64,000 bases of DNA from CAVEFW01 sp964579575 (GCA_964579575.1 CAZOGL010000002.1:1-64000); one strand, 5' to 3'. Shown: positions 35,300-43,538, counted from the stretch's first letter. Notes: generated by a model from the letters alone, not told the origin. Program-made: numbers and translations.

Positions 35300-36121
35300 A
35301 TGACAAAGGTTGTTTTCGAGCGCCCCAAGTCCCTGCTGCCCGTCGTCACGAACTATTGCCCAGGTTGCGTTCACGGCATCGTGAACCGCTTGGTCGCTGA
35401 GGTCATGGACGAGTTGGACTTCGAAGGTCGCGCCATCGGTGTTGCCCCGGTCGGCTGCTCTGTCATGGCGTACAACTTCTTTGGTTGCGACATGATTGAG
35501 GCCGCACACGGTCGTGCTCCGGCGGTGGCTACCGCGGCAAAGCGCGTCCACCCCAACAATGTCGTCTTCGCCTACCAAGGCGATGGTGACCTCGCCTCCA
35601 TCGGCATGGCTGAGACCGTGCATGCCGCTACTCGCGGTGAGCACATCACCATCATCTTCATCAACAATGCGATTTATGGTATGACCGGTGGCCAGATGGC
35701 TCCAACCTCCCTTCCGAACCAAGTCACCCAAACCTCTCCCTATGGACGCGATGTTTCCAAGGCAGGTTACCCGGTTCGCGTGTGCGAGCTCTTGTCCACT
35801 TTGGACGGTCCCGCCTATATCGAGCGCGTCACCTGCGATACGCCTGCCCATGTCCGCAAGGCGAAGAAGGCTATCAAGAAGGCCTTCACCTACCAGATTG
35901 ACGGCATCGGCTATTCCTTCATCGAGGTCGTCTCCACATGCCCGACGAATTGGGGTATGACGCCGCAGAAGGCATTTGATTGGATGCGCGAGAACATGCT
36001 TCCGTACTATCCGTTGGGCGTGTATCGCGATGTTGTTGCCGACGGCTATGCGAACGCCGCTGAGGCTGCTGCCGCACGTGCTGCCAATTGCCCTATCGCC
36101 AACAAGGGTGGTGAGGAATAA
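35300..36121 (+). CDS. 2-oxoacid:ferredoxin oxidoreductase beta subunit (thiamine-binding)
   Basis: A 273-residue thiamine-diphosphate subunit starting at ATG 35300, one base after the alpha stop. NYCPGCVHGI supplies a cluster-ligand Cys pair, and the ThDP/Mg motif is GDGDLASIGMAETVHAATR with IYGMTGGQMAPTS downstream. The last 25 residues are Ala-rich. With alpha, gamma and delta it forms the oxidative decarboxylase. Its stop overlaps the next gene's start by one base. Confidence 0.94.
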   Translation: MTKVVFERPKSLLPVVTNYCPGCVHGIVNRLVAEVMDELDFEGRAIGVAPVGCSVMAYNFFGCDMIEAAHGRAPAVATAAKRVHPNNVVFAYQGDGDLASIGMAETVHAATRGEHITIIFINNAIYGMTGGQMAPTSLPNQVTQTSPYGRDVSKAGYPVRVCELLSTLDGPAYIERVTCDTPAHVRKAKKAIKKAFTYQIDGIGYSFIEVVSTCPTNWGMTPQKAFDWMRENMLPYYPLGVYRDVVADGYANAAEAAAARAANCPIANKGGEE

Positions 36122-36660
36122 TGAACAATCGTGAACTTCGTATCCTGCTTGCCGGGTTTGGCGGTCAGGGCGTTCTTTTTGCCGGCAAAGTCATCGCGAG
36201 TGCGGGCCTTATCGAGGACCGCGAGCTGTCTTGGTTGCCTTCCTATGGTCCTGAGATGCGCGGCGGTACGGCAAACTGCAGCGTTTGCCTCTCCGATGCG
36301 CCGATCGGCTCTCCTTTGGTTTTGACCCCCAACGTCCTTATTGCCATGAACCAGCCGTCCTTTGACAAGTTCATCGATGCTGTTGAGCCCGGCGGCCTCG
36401 TCATTGTCGACTCCGGTCTCGTTCCCGAGATCAAGGAACGCGAGGATGTGACGATTTGTGCGCTTCCCGCCGCAGAGCTTGCCGAGGAGAATGAAATCAA
36501 GGGTCTCGGCAACATCATCCTTGTGGGCAAGCTGTTCGAGCAGACGGGCTTTTGCGCCCGCGAGACGCTTGACGCCTCCATCGACAAGTGTGTTCCCGCA
36601 CGAAAGGCCGCAATGGTCGGTTTTAACAAGAAGGCTCTTGAGATTGGTATGAACAACTAG
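36121..36660 (+). CDS. 2-oxoacid:ferredoxin oxidoreductase gamma subunit
   Basis: A 179-residue gamma subunit (POR_N/KorC type): ILLAGFGGQGVLFAGKVIA at the start, then SWLPSYGPEMRGGTANCSV, and GNIILVGKLFEQTG. It contributes to CoA binding and complex assembly. It ends the operon, and two hairpins follow. Confidence 0.94.
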   Translation: MNNRELRILLAGFGGQGVLFAGKVIASAGLIEDRELSWLPSYGPEMRGGTANCSVCLSDAPIGSPLVLTPNVLIAMNQPSFDKFIDAVEPGGLVIVDSGLVPEIKEREDVTICALPAAELAEENEIKGLGNIILVGKLFEQTGFCARETLDASIDKCVPARKAAMVGFNKKALEIGMNN

Positions 36661-36721
36661 CGAATAGGAAGCTTCTGTCCTGGCGAGGGACGAGCTTTTT
36701 CGCGAAGGTAAACAAAAGGGG

Positions 36722-36760
36722 GAAGGCCCGAAGCTATATGCGCCGGGTCTTCTCTTTTGT
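36722..36760 (+). terminator. Terminator after the oxidoreductase operon
   Basis: Nine-base stem GAAGGCCCG/CGGGTCTTC (one G-U) with a 13-nt loop, followed by TCTTTTGTC. Confidence 0.75.
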
Positions 36761-36823
36761 CTTTCTCGGCCCTTTTTTGAGTCGTTTGGCTTCGGCCCGA
36801 GAGTTTCTCAACGATGTGATGGG

Positions 36824-36832
36824 TGATATAAT
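36824..36832 (+). promoter_or_regulatory. Extended -10 promoter of the second XRE-cupin gene
   Basis: TGATATAAT, a perfect TATAAT with TG extension. The leader is about 115 bases and contains the 14-bp palindrome at 36875-36888. Confidence 0.7.
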
Positions 36833-36874
36833 CCTTTGTTCTACCGAAGACCGACATGGCTCATGTTATCGATG

Positions 36875-36888
36875 TGTTGTTAACAACA
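36875..36888. promoter_or_regulatory. 14-bp perfect palindrome, candidate operator
   Basis: TGTTGTTAACAACA. Its core GTTAAC is shared with the tandem repeat before the ferredoxin gene. A site for an XRE-cupin dimer is plausible; the position downstream of the promoter fits repression. Confidence 0.55.
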
Positions 36889-36952
36889 AAGAAATATGTC
36901 GATACTACGCTGTCGTTTTATCGACTTGATACGCAAGAGATAGGAGTTTCAC

Positions 36953-37504
36953 ATGACAAACGAGATGCAGGAAATCGGCGAGCGTATGCGCGGATTGCGC
37001 GAAGCCTGTGACGTCACGTTGGAAGATATGGCTTCTGACCTTGGTGTATCAGTAGAGACCTACGAAAAATGGGAAGAGACGGGCGAGGATGTTCCGATTT
37101 CTGCGATCTACCATATGTCTCGTATGTTCAACGTCGACTTTACCGAGATTTTGACCGGCACCGATGCCAAACTCGATACATACCAGGTCGTCCGTCGCGG
37201 CGGTGGCAAGGAGACCAATCGCAACCCTGCATACCATTTCGAGGACATGGCTTGGCGTTTTGCTGACAAGATCATGCAACCCCTTGTTGTGGTTCTAGAA
37301 CCTACCGATGAGCCTGCCCACTTGATAACCCACGGTGGACAGGAGTTTAATTTTGTCATCGAGGGAAGTGTTGCCGTCACTGTTGGTGACAAGGAGTTTG
37401 TGCTGAACGAGTGGGACAGCATCTATTTCAACCCCGAGATTCCCCACGGCCAGGCTTGCGCGGGTGACAAGACTGCCAAGTTCGTCACGATTATCGCAGA
37501 GTAA
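36953..37504 (+). CDS. XRE-family regulator with C-terminal cupin domain (second copy)
   Basis: A 183-residue regulator with helix-turn-helix at residues about 6-65 (RMRGLREACDVTLEDMASDL) and cupin at about 95-180 (THGGQEFNFVIEGSVAVTVGDK; YFNPEIPHGQACAGD). The layout matches the copy at 30623, but the two diverge enough to bind different ligands. ATG 36953 follows TAGGAG. The second ligase begins 23 bases after its stop, so regulator and ligase are probably one transcript. Confidence 0.9.
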   Translation: MTNEMQEIGERMRGLREACDVTLEDMASDLGVSVETYEKWEETGEDVPISAIYHMSRMFNVDFTEILTGTDAKLDTYQVVRRGGGKETNRNPAYHFEDMAWRFADKIMQPLVVVLEPTDEPAHLITHGGQEFNFVIEGSVAVTVGDKEFVLNEWDSIYFNPEIPHGQACAGDKTAKFVTIIAE

Positions 37505-37527
37505 AACGGAGAAGAGAAGCACGCACA

Positions 37528-39201
37528 ATGGATTACATACTGAGCAAATATTGTCCCCAGATATATTTCGACTCCTACGAGGAGTTCTTCGACAACTTCA
37601 AAATCAACGTCCCCGATGACTTCAATTTCGGCTATGACGTTGTCGACGAGTGGGCTCGCGTGGAGCCCGAAAAGCGCGCCTTGCTTTGGTGCGACGATTC
37701 CGGCGACGAGAAGACGTTCACCTTTACGGACATATCTCGCATGTCAAATCGCGTGGCGAACGCATATCGCGAGATGGGCATCGGCAAGGGCGATGTCGTA
37801 TTCTGCATCCTGCGCCGTCGCTGGGAGTATTGGATCAATGCGGTCGCCCTTTGCAAGTTGGGCGCCATCCTCATCCCTGCCTCCTTGCAGCTCACCACGA
37901 AGGACATTGTCTATCGTGGAACTTCTGCCGAGATCAAGGCCATGGTATGCGTCGACGATGATTATGTCATCACCCAAGCTGGCAATGCCGCCGATGCTAT
38001 TCCGTCCCTGCAATACAAGATCGTCGTCGGCGGCGAGCGTGAGGGTTGGAAGCCCTATACCGAGCTGCTCGCCAACGACAACGAGGTGTTCGAACGTCCG
38101 ACCGGCGAAGCTGGCGTGAACTCAAAAGACACCATGCTCATCTATTTCACCAGCGGCACCACGGGCAACCCGAAGATGGTGCAGCACAACTTTGCCCATC
38201 CCCTTGGCCACATCCTGACTGCCAAGTATTGGCAACAGGTGCAAGAAAACAAGTTGCATATGTCTGTCACCGACAGCGGATGGGCCAAGTTCGGTTGGGG
38301 CAAGATCTACGGCCAATGGATTGCCGGCGCAACCGTCTTTGCCTACGACATGTTGAAGTTCATCCCCACGAACCTTCTCCAAAAGGTCCAAGACTACAAG
38401 CTCACCACGTTTTGCGCGCCTCCTACCATGTATCGATTCATGCTCCAGGAGGATGTCGCGGCGTACGACCTGTCCAGCGTCGAGAATTTCGCGACGGCGG
38501 GTGAACCGCTTAATGCCGAGGTCAGCATTCAATGGGAACGTCTGACTGGCAAAAAGATCCGTGAGGGTTTCGGACAGACCGAGGGCCCGGTGTTGATTGC
38601 GACGTTCCCTTGGATCGAGCCGCGTCCGGGTTCGTTGGGCAAGCCGTCTCCTCTTTTGAACATCAAGTTGCTCGATGAGAACCTAAACGAGGTCGAGGAT
38701 GGCGATGAGGGTGCGATTTGCGTCACAGGATTGAAGAGTGCCTATCCGCCCGGCTTGTTTGTCGGATACTACAAGAACCCTGAGAAGACGTATGAGGCGG
38801 TCGGCACCGACGTTTACAACCTGCATGACATGGTATGGCGCTCTCCCGACGGCTACATCTCCTTTGTGGGCCGCGATGACGACGTGATCAAGTGCTCTGG
38901 CTACCGCATCGGCCCCTTCGAGGTCGAAAGCGCCCTTGTTGCACACCCTGCCGTCATCGAGTGCGCTGTCACGGCTGCTCCTGACAAGATTCGTGGCAAG
39001 GTAGTCAAGGCGACCATCGTCCTCGCGAAGGGGTACGAGCCCTCAGACGAGCTCACGAAAGAGCTGCAAAACCATGTCAAGAAGACGACGGCTCCCTACA
39101 AGTATCCCCGCGTCATCGAGTATGTCGACGAGTTGCCCAAGACCGTTGGAGGCAAGATCAAGCGCAAGCTGATTCGTACTAACGACGGGATCGTTGACTA
39201 G
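37528..39201 (+). CDS. AMP-forming acyl-CoA synthetase (second copy)
   Basis: A 557-residue ANL ligase related to the one at 31305. It has YFTSGTTGNPKMVQHN, REGFGQTE, VGRDDDVIKCSGYRIGPFEVE, and KTVGGKIKR with the regulatory Lys. Both share the unusual N-terminal patch FNFGYDVVDE. The two may serve different acids. In this setting they could run towards acyl-CoA, or salvage acids released from amino-acid fermentation. A 55-bp duplicated segment begins three bases before the end of its stop codon (39198) because of a gap. Confidence 0.91.
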   Translation: MDYILSKYCPQIYFDSYEEFFDNFKINVPDDFNFGYDVVDEWARVEPEKRALLWCDDSGDEKTFTFTDISRMSNRVANAYREMGIGKGDVVFCILRRRWEYWINAVALCKLGAILIPASLQLTTKDIVYRGTSAEIKAMVCVDDDYVITQAGNAADAIPSLQYKIVVGGEREGWKPYTELLANDNEVFERPTGEAGVNSKDTMLIYFTSGTTGNPKMVQHNFAHPLGHILTAKYWQQVQENKLHMSVTDSGWAKFGWGKIYGQWIAGATVFAYDMLKFIPTNLLQKVQDYKLTTFCAPPTMYRFMLQEDVAAYDLSSVENFATAGEPLNAEVSIQWERLTGKKIREGFGQTEGPVLIATFPWIEPRPGSLGKPSPLLNIKLLDENLNEVEDGDEGAICVTGLKSAYPPGLFVGYYKNPEKTYEAVGTDVYNLHDMVWRSPDGYISFVGRDDDVIKCSGYRIGPFEVESALVAHPAVIECAVTAAPDKIRGKVVKATIVLAKGYEPSDELTKELQNHVKKTTAPYKYPRVIEYVDELPKTVGGKIKRKLIRTNDGIVD

Positions 39202-39252
39202 GTCGTCTGCTCGGTTGTCAACCAGGTTGTCAGCTCGGTTGTTTTCGCCCCG

Positions 39253-39352
39253 NNNNNNNNNNNNNNNNNNNNNNNNNNNNNNNNNNNNNNNNNNNNNNNN
39301 NNNNNNNNNNNNNNNNNNNNNNNNNNNNNNNNNNNNNNNNNNNNNNNNNNNN
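39253..39352. other. Assembly gap of 100 N flanked by a 55-bp duplication
   Basis: 39198-39252 is identical to 39353-39407. Confidence 0.95.
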
Positions 39353-39426
39353 CTAGGTCGTCTGCTCGGTTGTCAACCAGGTTGTCAGCTCGGTTGTTTT
39401 CGCCCCGCTTTTCGCTCCGAAAACGA

Positions 39427-39460
39427 AACCCGCGTGCTCCCAAGCGCGCGGGTTTTTCTT
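39427..39460 (+). terminator. Rho-independent terminator after the second ligase
   Basis: Perfect stem AACCCGCG/CGCGGGTT with a 12-nt loop and TTTCTTTT. Confidence 0.88.
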
Positions 39461-39610
39461 TTGGCTTGCGCTTCGAAGCTCCGATACCTCGAGGTCCCGG
39501 TCCTTTGCGGTCCCCGCACTTCGAGGCGATCCGTTTTTGCGCGATAGGGAAGCCATTGATGGAGTATCCTATAGCCCAAATGCACTGACTGACATAAAGA
39601 AAGGTTTGCA

Positions 39611-40858
39611 ATGTCTGATATTCGTGATATTTCTCTGGCAGAGGCCGGTCGTGCCCGTATCGAGTGGGCGGCACGCGACATGCCTGTTTTGGCAAGCATC
39701 CAAAAGCGTTTTGCCGACGAAAAGCCCTTGGAGGGCGTTCGTATCGGCGCATGCATGCATGTGACCACCGAGACCGCTAATCTCATGCGCGCCTTGGTCG
39801 CATCCGGCGCGAAGGTCGCCCTGTGCGCCTCCAACCCCCTTTCCACCCAGGATGACACCGCCGCCGCCCTCGTCAAGTATTACGGTGTCGACGTCTATGC
39901 GATCACGGGCGAGGATGCGACTACCTACAATCGCCATATCGAAACCGTCATTGCCACCGACCCGCAAATCGTCATGGATGATGGCGCCGACCTCGATACT
40001 GCGCTGCATACCCGCTTTACCGACAAGCTCGCTGGCATCATCGGAGGTACCGAGGAGACCACCACAGGCGTTGTCCGTTTAAAGGCCATGGAGGCAGAGG
40101 GCAGCTTGGGTTACCCGGTATTTAATATCAACGATGCGAACACCAAGCACTTCTTCGATAACCACTACGGCACCGGCCAATCTACCCTTGATGGCATCGT
40201 TCGCGCCACCAACCGACTTCTGTGCGGTCGTACCATGGTTATCAGCGGCTATGGCTATTGCGGCTCCGGCCTTGCTCTTCGCGCCAAGGGCATGGGTATG
40301 GACGTCATCATCTGTGAGGTCGATCCGTTGAAGGCTCTTGAAGCCCACATGGAAGGCTACAAGGTCATGCCGGCCGCCGAGGCTGCCAAGTACGCTGATG
40401 TCTGGGCGACGGTCACCGGCGATTGCAAGGTCATTGACGCCCCTGCTTTCGAAAACATGAAAGACGGCGCCATCCTGTGCAACTCCGGCCACTTCGACAG
40501 CGAGATCAATCTTGTCTGGCTCGAGGAGAACTGCGTCAGCAAGGTGGAGCTCAAGCCCCTTGTTGAGGAGTACACCCTTGCCGACGGCCGCAAGATTGTC
40601 GTTCTTGCCGAGGGTCGTCTTGTCAATTTGGCGTGCGCTGAGGGCCACCCCGCTTCCGTCATGGATATGAGTTTCGCAAACCAGGCTCTTGCCGCCGAGT
40701 ATCTCTATAAGAATGCATCGGGACTCGAGAAGAAGGTCTACGACGTTCCCGCTGAGATCGACGATGGCGTTGCTCGCGTTAAGCTCGAGACCCTTGGTGT
40801 CAAGATCGACACCCTCACCGAGGAACAGATTGCCTATATGAACAGCTGGAACTTCTAG
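39611..40858 (+). CDS. ahcY: Adenosylhomocysteinase
   Basis: A 415-residue AhcY, hydrolysing S-adenosylhomocysteine to adenosine and homocysteine with bound NAD. CMHVTTETANLM, DDGADLDTALH, EETTTGVVRLK, NDANTKHFFDNHYGTGQS and CNSGHFDSEI are diagnostic. The Rossmann motif is GYGYCGSG where most have GYGDVGKG. It lacks the long insertion of many eukaryotic and proteobacterial forms, as in archaeal-type enzymes. Two terminators in tandem follow. Confidence 0.96.
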   Translation: MSDIRDISLAEAGRARIEWAARDMPVLASIQKRFADEKPLEGVRIGACMHVTTETANLMRALVASGAKVALCASNPLSTQDDTAAALVKYYGVDVYAITGEDATTYNRHIETVIATDPQIVMDDGADLDTALHTRFTDKLAGIIGGTEETTTGVVRLKAMEAEGSLGYPVFNINDANTKHFFDNHYGTGQSTLDGIVRATNRLLCGRTMVISGYGYCGSGLALRAKGMGMDVIICEVDPLKALEAHMEGYKVMPAAEAAKYADVWATVTGDCKVIDAPAFENMKDGAILCNSGHFDSEINLVWLEENCVSKVELKPLVEEYTLADGRKIVVLAEGRLVNLACAEGHPASVMDMSFANQALAAEYLYKNASGLEKKVYDVPAEIDDGVARVKLETLGVKIDTLTEEQIAYMNSWNF

Positions 40859-40880
40859 CCACCAACAAATACAGAGCAGC

Positions 40881-40916
40881 AAGGTCCCAAGAACCTGGTT
40901 CTTGGGACCTTTTTTT
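40881..40916 (+). terminator. Strong rho-independent terminator after ahcY
   Basis: A perfect 14-bp stem AAGGTCCCAAGAAC/GTTCTTGGGACCTT with a 3-nt loop and T tract. Confidence 0.96.
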
Positions 40917-40918
40917 GG

Positions 40919-40947
40919 CCCGAGGCGGAAGCGCTTCGGGTTTTTTT
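40919..40947 (+). terminator. Second tandem terminator
   Basis: CCCGAGGCG/CGCTTCGGG (one G-U) with GAAG loop and seven T. Confidence 0.88.
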
Positions 40948-41255
40948 CGATGGGACGAGGCCACATAAACGGGTCGGTTTTGTCCTCTTTCTCGAGGGTC
41001 AATGCCGCGCGAGCGGGTCGGTTTGGCTCTCTCCCGCGTGGAGCAAGGCCGTATAAACGGGTCGGTTTGGCTCTCTTCTCCTATGTTTTGGTCGAGGTGT
41101 TTCGTGTGCGTAACGCGATTGTTTCCCTCGCGCTACGAAGCGTTTCCGCGCTTGTAAACAACGGGTGCTGAATCTTGTTCGAAACAATTGGGCGTGAAAC
41201 TTGGACTGTCACATGCGACAGACTGGTTTATCGGAAACTCGAGGGAGGAGAGAAT
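40948..41255. other. Intergenic region before amtB
   Basis: Contains a 44-bp-period repeat (40970-41068) and the amtB leader. I see no gene and no clear consensus promoter. Confidence 0.65.
40970..41068 (+). repeat. Three-copy repeat with exact 44-bp period
   Basis: CGGGTCGGTTT starts at 40970, 41014 and 41058. Copies one and three share more (GGCC then ATAAACGGGTCGGTTT), and each is followed by a CTCT-rich run. It lies between two terminators and amtB. Confidence 0.85.
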
Positions 41256-42563
41256 ATGTTTGATTCCGGTTCCACTGGCTTCATGCTTGTATGCGCCATG
41301 TTGGTGTTGCTCATGACTCCAGGTTTGGCGTTTTTCTACGGAGGTCTTTCGAGGCGAAAGAATGTCGGCAATACGATGAGCATGGTGTTTGTGGTCATCG
41401 GCGTCGTCGCTATCACGTGGACGTTGGTTGGTTGGTCCTTTGCCTATGGCGGAGACGGTTCCATCCCGTTCTTTGGCGGCTTCGACCAACTCGGCTTGAC
41501 CCAAGCAACCTCCGACATGCTTAGCGAGACCCCAGAGGTCGATGGCGAGGGATACCCCGCGATGATCGATATCGTGTTCCAGATGGCGTTTTGCATGATC
41601 ACTACCGCGATCATCACCGGTGCGGTTGCGGGCCGTATGAAGTTCGGCGCACTGGTCGTCTTCGTCGCGCTTTGGACCATCTTGGTCTATCCGTCCCTCG
41701 CCCACATGGTTTGGGGCGGCGACGGTTCCCTTATCGGCGACACCCTTGGCGCCTTGGACTTCGCTGGTGGTGACGTCGTTCACATCAGCTCCGGTCTTAC
41801 CGGTCTTGTCCTTTGCCTTGTCTGCGGGAAGCGCAAGGGTTTTGGCGTAATGAACTATCGAGCCCACAACGTCCCCTTCGTTGCGCTCGGTGCAACCCTT
41901 CTCTGGTTTGGATGGTTCGGATTCAACGCCGGTTCCGAGTTTGCAGCTGATGGCACTGCCGCCTTGGCGCTTATCAACACGGTTGTTGCCTCTGGCGCGG
42001 GTCTTGCTTCCTGGATGATCGTCGAGCGCATCAAGGTCGGGAAGCCGACGTTGGTCGGTGCTGCAACGGGCCTTGTTGCTGGTCTTGTTGTAATCACCCC
42101 TGCAGCTGGCTTTGTCGAGCCTTGGGCCGCGGTCATCATGGGCCTGATCGTTTCCCCGATCTGCTATTTCGCAATCTCTGTCGCAAAGCGGAAGATCGGT
42201 TACGACGATGCCCTTGACGCGTTCGGTTGCCACTGTGTCGGTGGTGTCGTTGGCGGCATCCTGACTGGCTTGTTCTGCGTGCCTGATCTCGCTTGGGACA
42301 GCACGGCAGCGGCGACGACCATTGCCAATGGCGGTGCTTGGGGCGGTCTGTTCTACACCGGAGACCCGGCGTTGCTTCTTGCGCAGATTGAGGGCATCCT
42401 GATCACCATCGTCTTTGTCGCGGTCGCCGGATTGATCCTCGCATTCATCGTAAAGCTCATCTTCAAGGGCAGCTTGGCGGTAAGCCCTGAGGAAGAGGCG
42501 CAAGGTCTCGACGTCGCCGCCCACGGCGAATCTGCCTACCCCGCATTTATCGGCCTCGATTAA
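41256..42563 (+). CDS. amtB: Ammonium transporter AmtB
   Basis: A 435-residue, eleven-TM ammonium channel. The Amt signature DFAGGDVVHISSGLTGLVL contains the first pore His region, and FGCHCVGGVVGGILTGLFC the second. ATG 41256 is preferred over an upstream in-frame start because GGGAGGAGA lies just before it and it begins directly at the first periplasmic segment. A PII gene follows 60 bases later, the standard pair in which PII blocks the channel under nitrogen excess. Confidence 0.96.
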   Translation: MFDSGSTGFMLVCAMLVLLMTPGLAFFYGGLSRRKNVGNTMSMVFVVIGVVAITWTLVGWSFAYGGDGSIPFFGGFDQLGLTQATSDMLSETPEVDGEGYPAMIDIVFQMAFCMITTAIITGAVAGRMKFGALVVFVALWTILVYPSLAHMVWGGDGSLIGDTLGALDFAGGDVVHISSGLTGLVLCLVCGKRKGFGVMNYRAHNVPFVALGATLLWFGWFGFNAGSEFAADGTAALALINTVVASGAGLASWMIVERIKVGKPTLVGAATGLVAGLVVITPAAGFVEPWAAVIMGLIVSPICYFAISVAKRKIGYDDALDAFGCHCVGGVVGGILTGLFCVPDLAWDSTAAATTIANGGAWGGLFYTGDPALLLAQIEGILITIVFVAVAGLILAFIVKLIFKGSLAVSPEEEAQGLDVAAHGESAYPAFIGLD

Positions 42564-42623
42564 CATTGTCCCTAGTTGAGCCACTCCAGGCTTGACCCAG
42601 GGTTTTTCGAAAGGAGTACCGCT

Positions 42624-42962
42624 ATGAAGCGAGTAATAGCTATCGTGAGGCCTGAAAAGCTCGAGCCGGTCAAGGAAGCCTTGTTCGCGGCCCAGGTCTC
42701 AGGCATGACGATCAGCCAGGTCAACGGTTGCGGCAACCAACATGGTTGGACCGAGTATTTCCGCGGCACCGAAGTGTTGCTGAACATGGTGCCCAAGGTG
42801 AAGTTTGAAATCATCGTCGAAGATGCGGAGGTGGACGACCTTGTAGACGTGATTTGCGAAGCCGCGGCTACTGGCAATGTCGGCGACGGCAAGATCTTTA
42901 TCTCACCTGTTGAGGACGTTATCCGCATTCGTACCCGTGAACGTGGCGAAGAAGCCATCTAG
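42624..42962 (+). CDS. glnK: PII nitrogen regulatory protein (GlnK/GlnB family), lacking Tyr51
   Basis: A 112-residue PII protein. MKRVIAIVRPEKLEPVKEAL and TGNVGDGKIFISPVEDVIRIRTRERGEEAI are canonical. The T-loop reads GCGNQHGWTEYFRGTEVLLNMVPK (in two parts: to Y45FRG and TEVLLNM): residue 51, the tyrosine uridylylated or adenylylated in other bacteria, is valine, and residue 46 is phenylalanine. Only Tyr45 remains. Control probably relies on ATP, ADP and 2-oxoglutarate alone. ATG 42624 follows AAGGAG. Confidence 0.95.
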   Translation: MKRVIAIVRPEKLEPVKEALFAAQVSGMTISQVNGCGNQHGWTEYFRGTEVLLNMVPKVKFEIIVEDAEVDDLVDVICEAAATGNVGDGKIFISPVEDVIRIRTRERGEEAI

Positions 42963-43032
42963 TTCGGAGTCGCCCCCGCTATCGGGGTTTCCATACACGG
43001 CTTGTCAATCCCCGGCAATGCCGTGAGACTCG

Positions 43033-43081
43033 AAGTCCGGTCATGTGTTTTCCCGTGCGCATGGCCGGACTTTCGCTTTTT
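43033..43081 (+). terminator. Rho-independent terminator after the PII gene
   Basis: A 13-bp stem AAGTCCGGTCATG/CATGGCCGGACTT (one G-U) with a 14-nt loop and CTTTTT. Two smaller hairpins (near 42973 and 42996) lie between it and the PII stop. Confidence 0.85.
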
Positions 43082-43217
43082 GCGTCGGATTCAGGATTAG
43101 AAGAAGATTCGGAGTGCAGCGGCGGCGAAAACGACCCGTATGCTTGCTTGCGTGTAGGGGGCAAGCTTGGTCTCATTTTGCTAGAATGGCAATGTTTTAT
43201 GCATAGAAAGGAATCCT

Positions 43218-43538
43218 ATGAAGCAGGGAAGCGCGCCGAATTTTTGTCCCCCGGTCGAAGAGGGTGCGGTCTTTGAGTTTCAAGACGAAAAAGGCGATGT
43301 TGTGGCCTTGGAGTTTCTCGGACTTATCTATCACAACGACCGTTCCTATGGGTTTTTCTTCGAGGTCGATGAGGACAATCCCGCTCTCGCATCAGGAGAG
43401 GTGATCTTGCTTGAGGTCACCTCTATCGACGAGGAGGGACAGCCGGCAGAGTTCGAGCTCGTGACCGACGAGGGTATCGCTTCTGAGGTGTATGCCGCTT
43501 TCAAGGAAGCTACGAAGGACTTGTACGATTTTGCCTAG
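43218..43538 (+). CDS. DUF1292-family protein
   Basis: A 106-residue acidic protein resembling DUF1292 (YrzB-like) proteins, common in Gram-positives and of unknown function. The core EFQDEKGDVVALEFLGLIYH and a repeat of short beta strands are typical. RBS AAAGGAATCC precedes ATG 43218. It stands 58 bases before coaD. Confidence 0.75.
   Translation: MKQGSAPNFCPPVEEGAVFEFQDEKGDVVALEFLGLIYHNDRSYGFFFEVDEDNPALASGEVILLEVTSIDEEGQPAEFELVTDEGIASEVYAAFKEATKDLYDFA

Larger units (their letters stand above)
36661..36952. other. Intergenic region between oxidoreductase operon and second regulator
   Basis: Holds a weak hairpin near 36665-36697, a better terminator at 36722-36760, a promoter with extended -10 at 36824 and a palindrome at 36875. 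No gene is seen. Confidence 0.7.
39202..39610. other. Intergenic region with gap, imperfect repeat and terminator
   Basis: After merging the duplicate around the N block about 250 bases remain. It holds an imperfect direct repeat of the type GGTYGTCNGCTCGGTTGT at the start and a terminator at 39427. No gene is seen. Confidence 0.7.

Noticed and set aside
34073..36121. A single 682-codon alpha-beta oxidoreductase fusion gene
   Set aside because: It passes through 100 N and reads the duplicated 55 bp in a different frame; two separate genes result when the duplicate is merged.
40970..41068. CRISPR-like array
   Set aside because: Only three short imperfect copies, no spacers of consistent repeat boundary and no cas genes.
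41133..42584. A 483-codon minus-strand frame
   Set aside because: Complement of amtB; composition is that of an antisense shadow.
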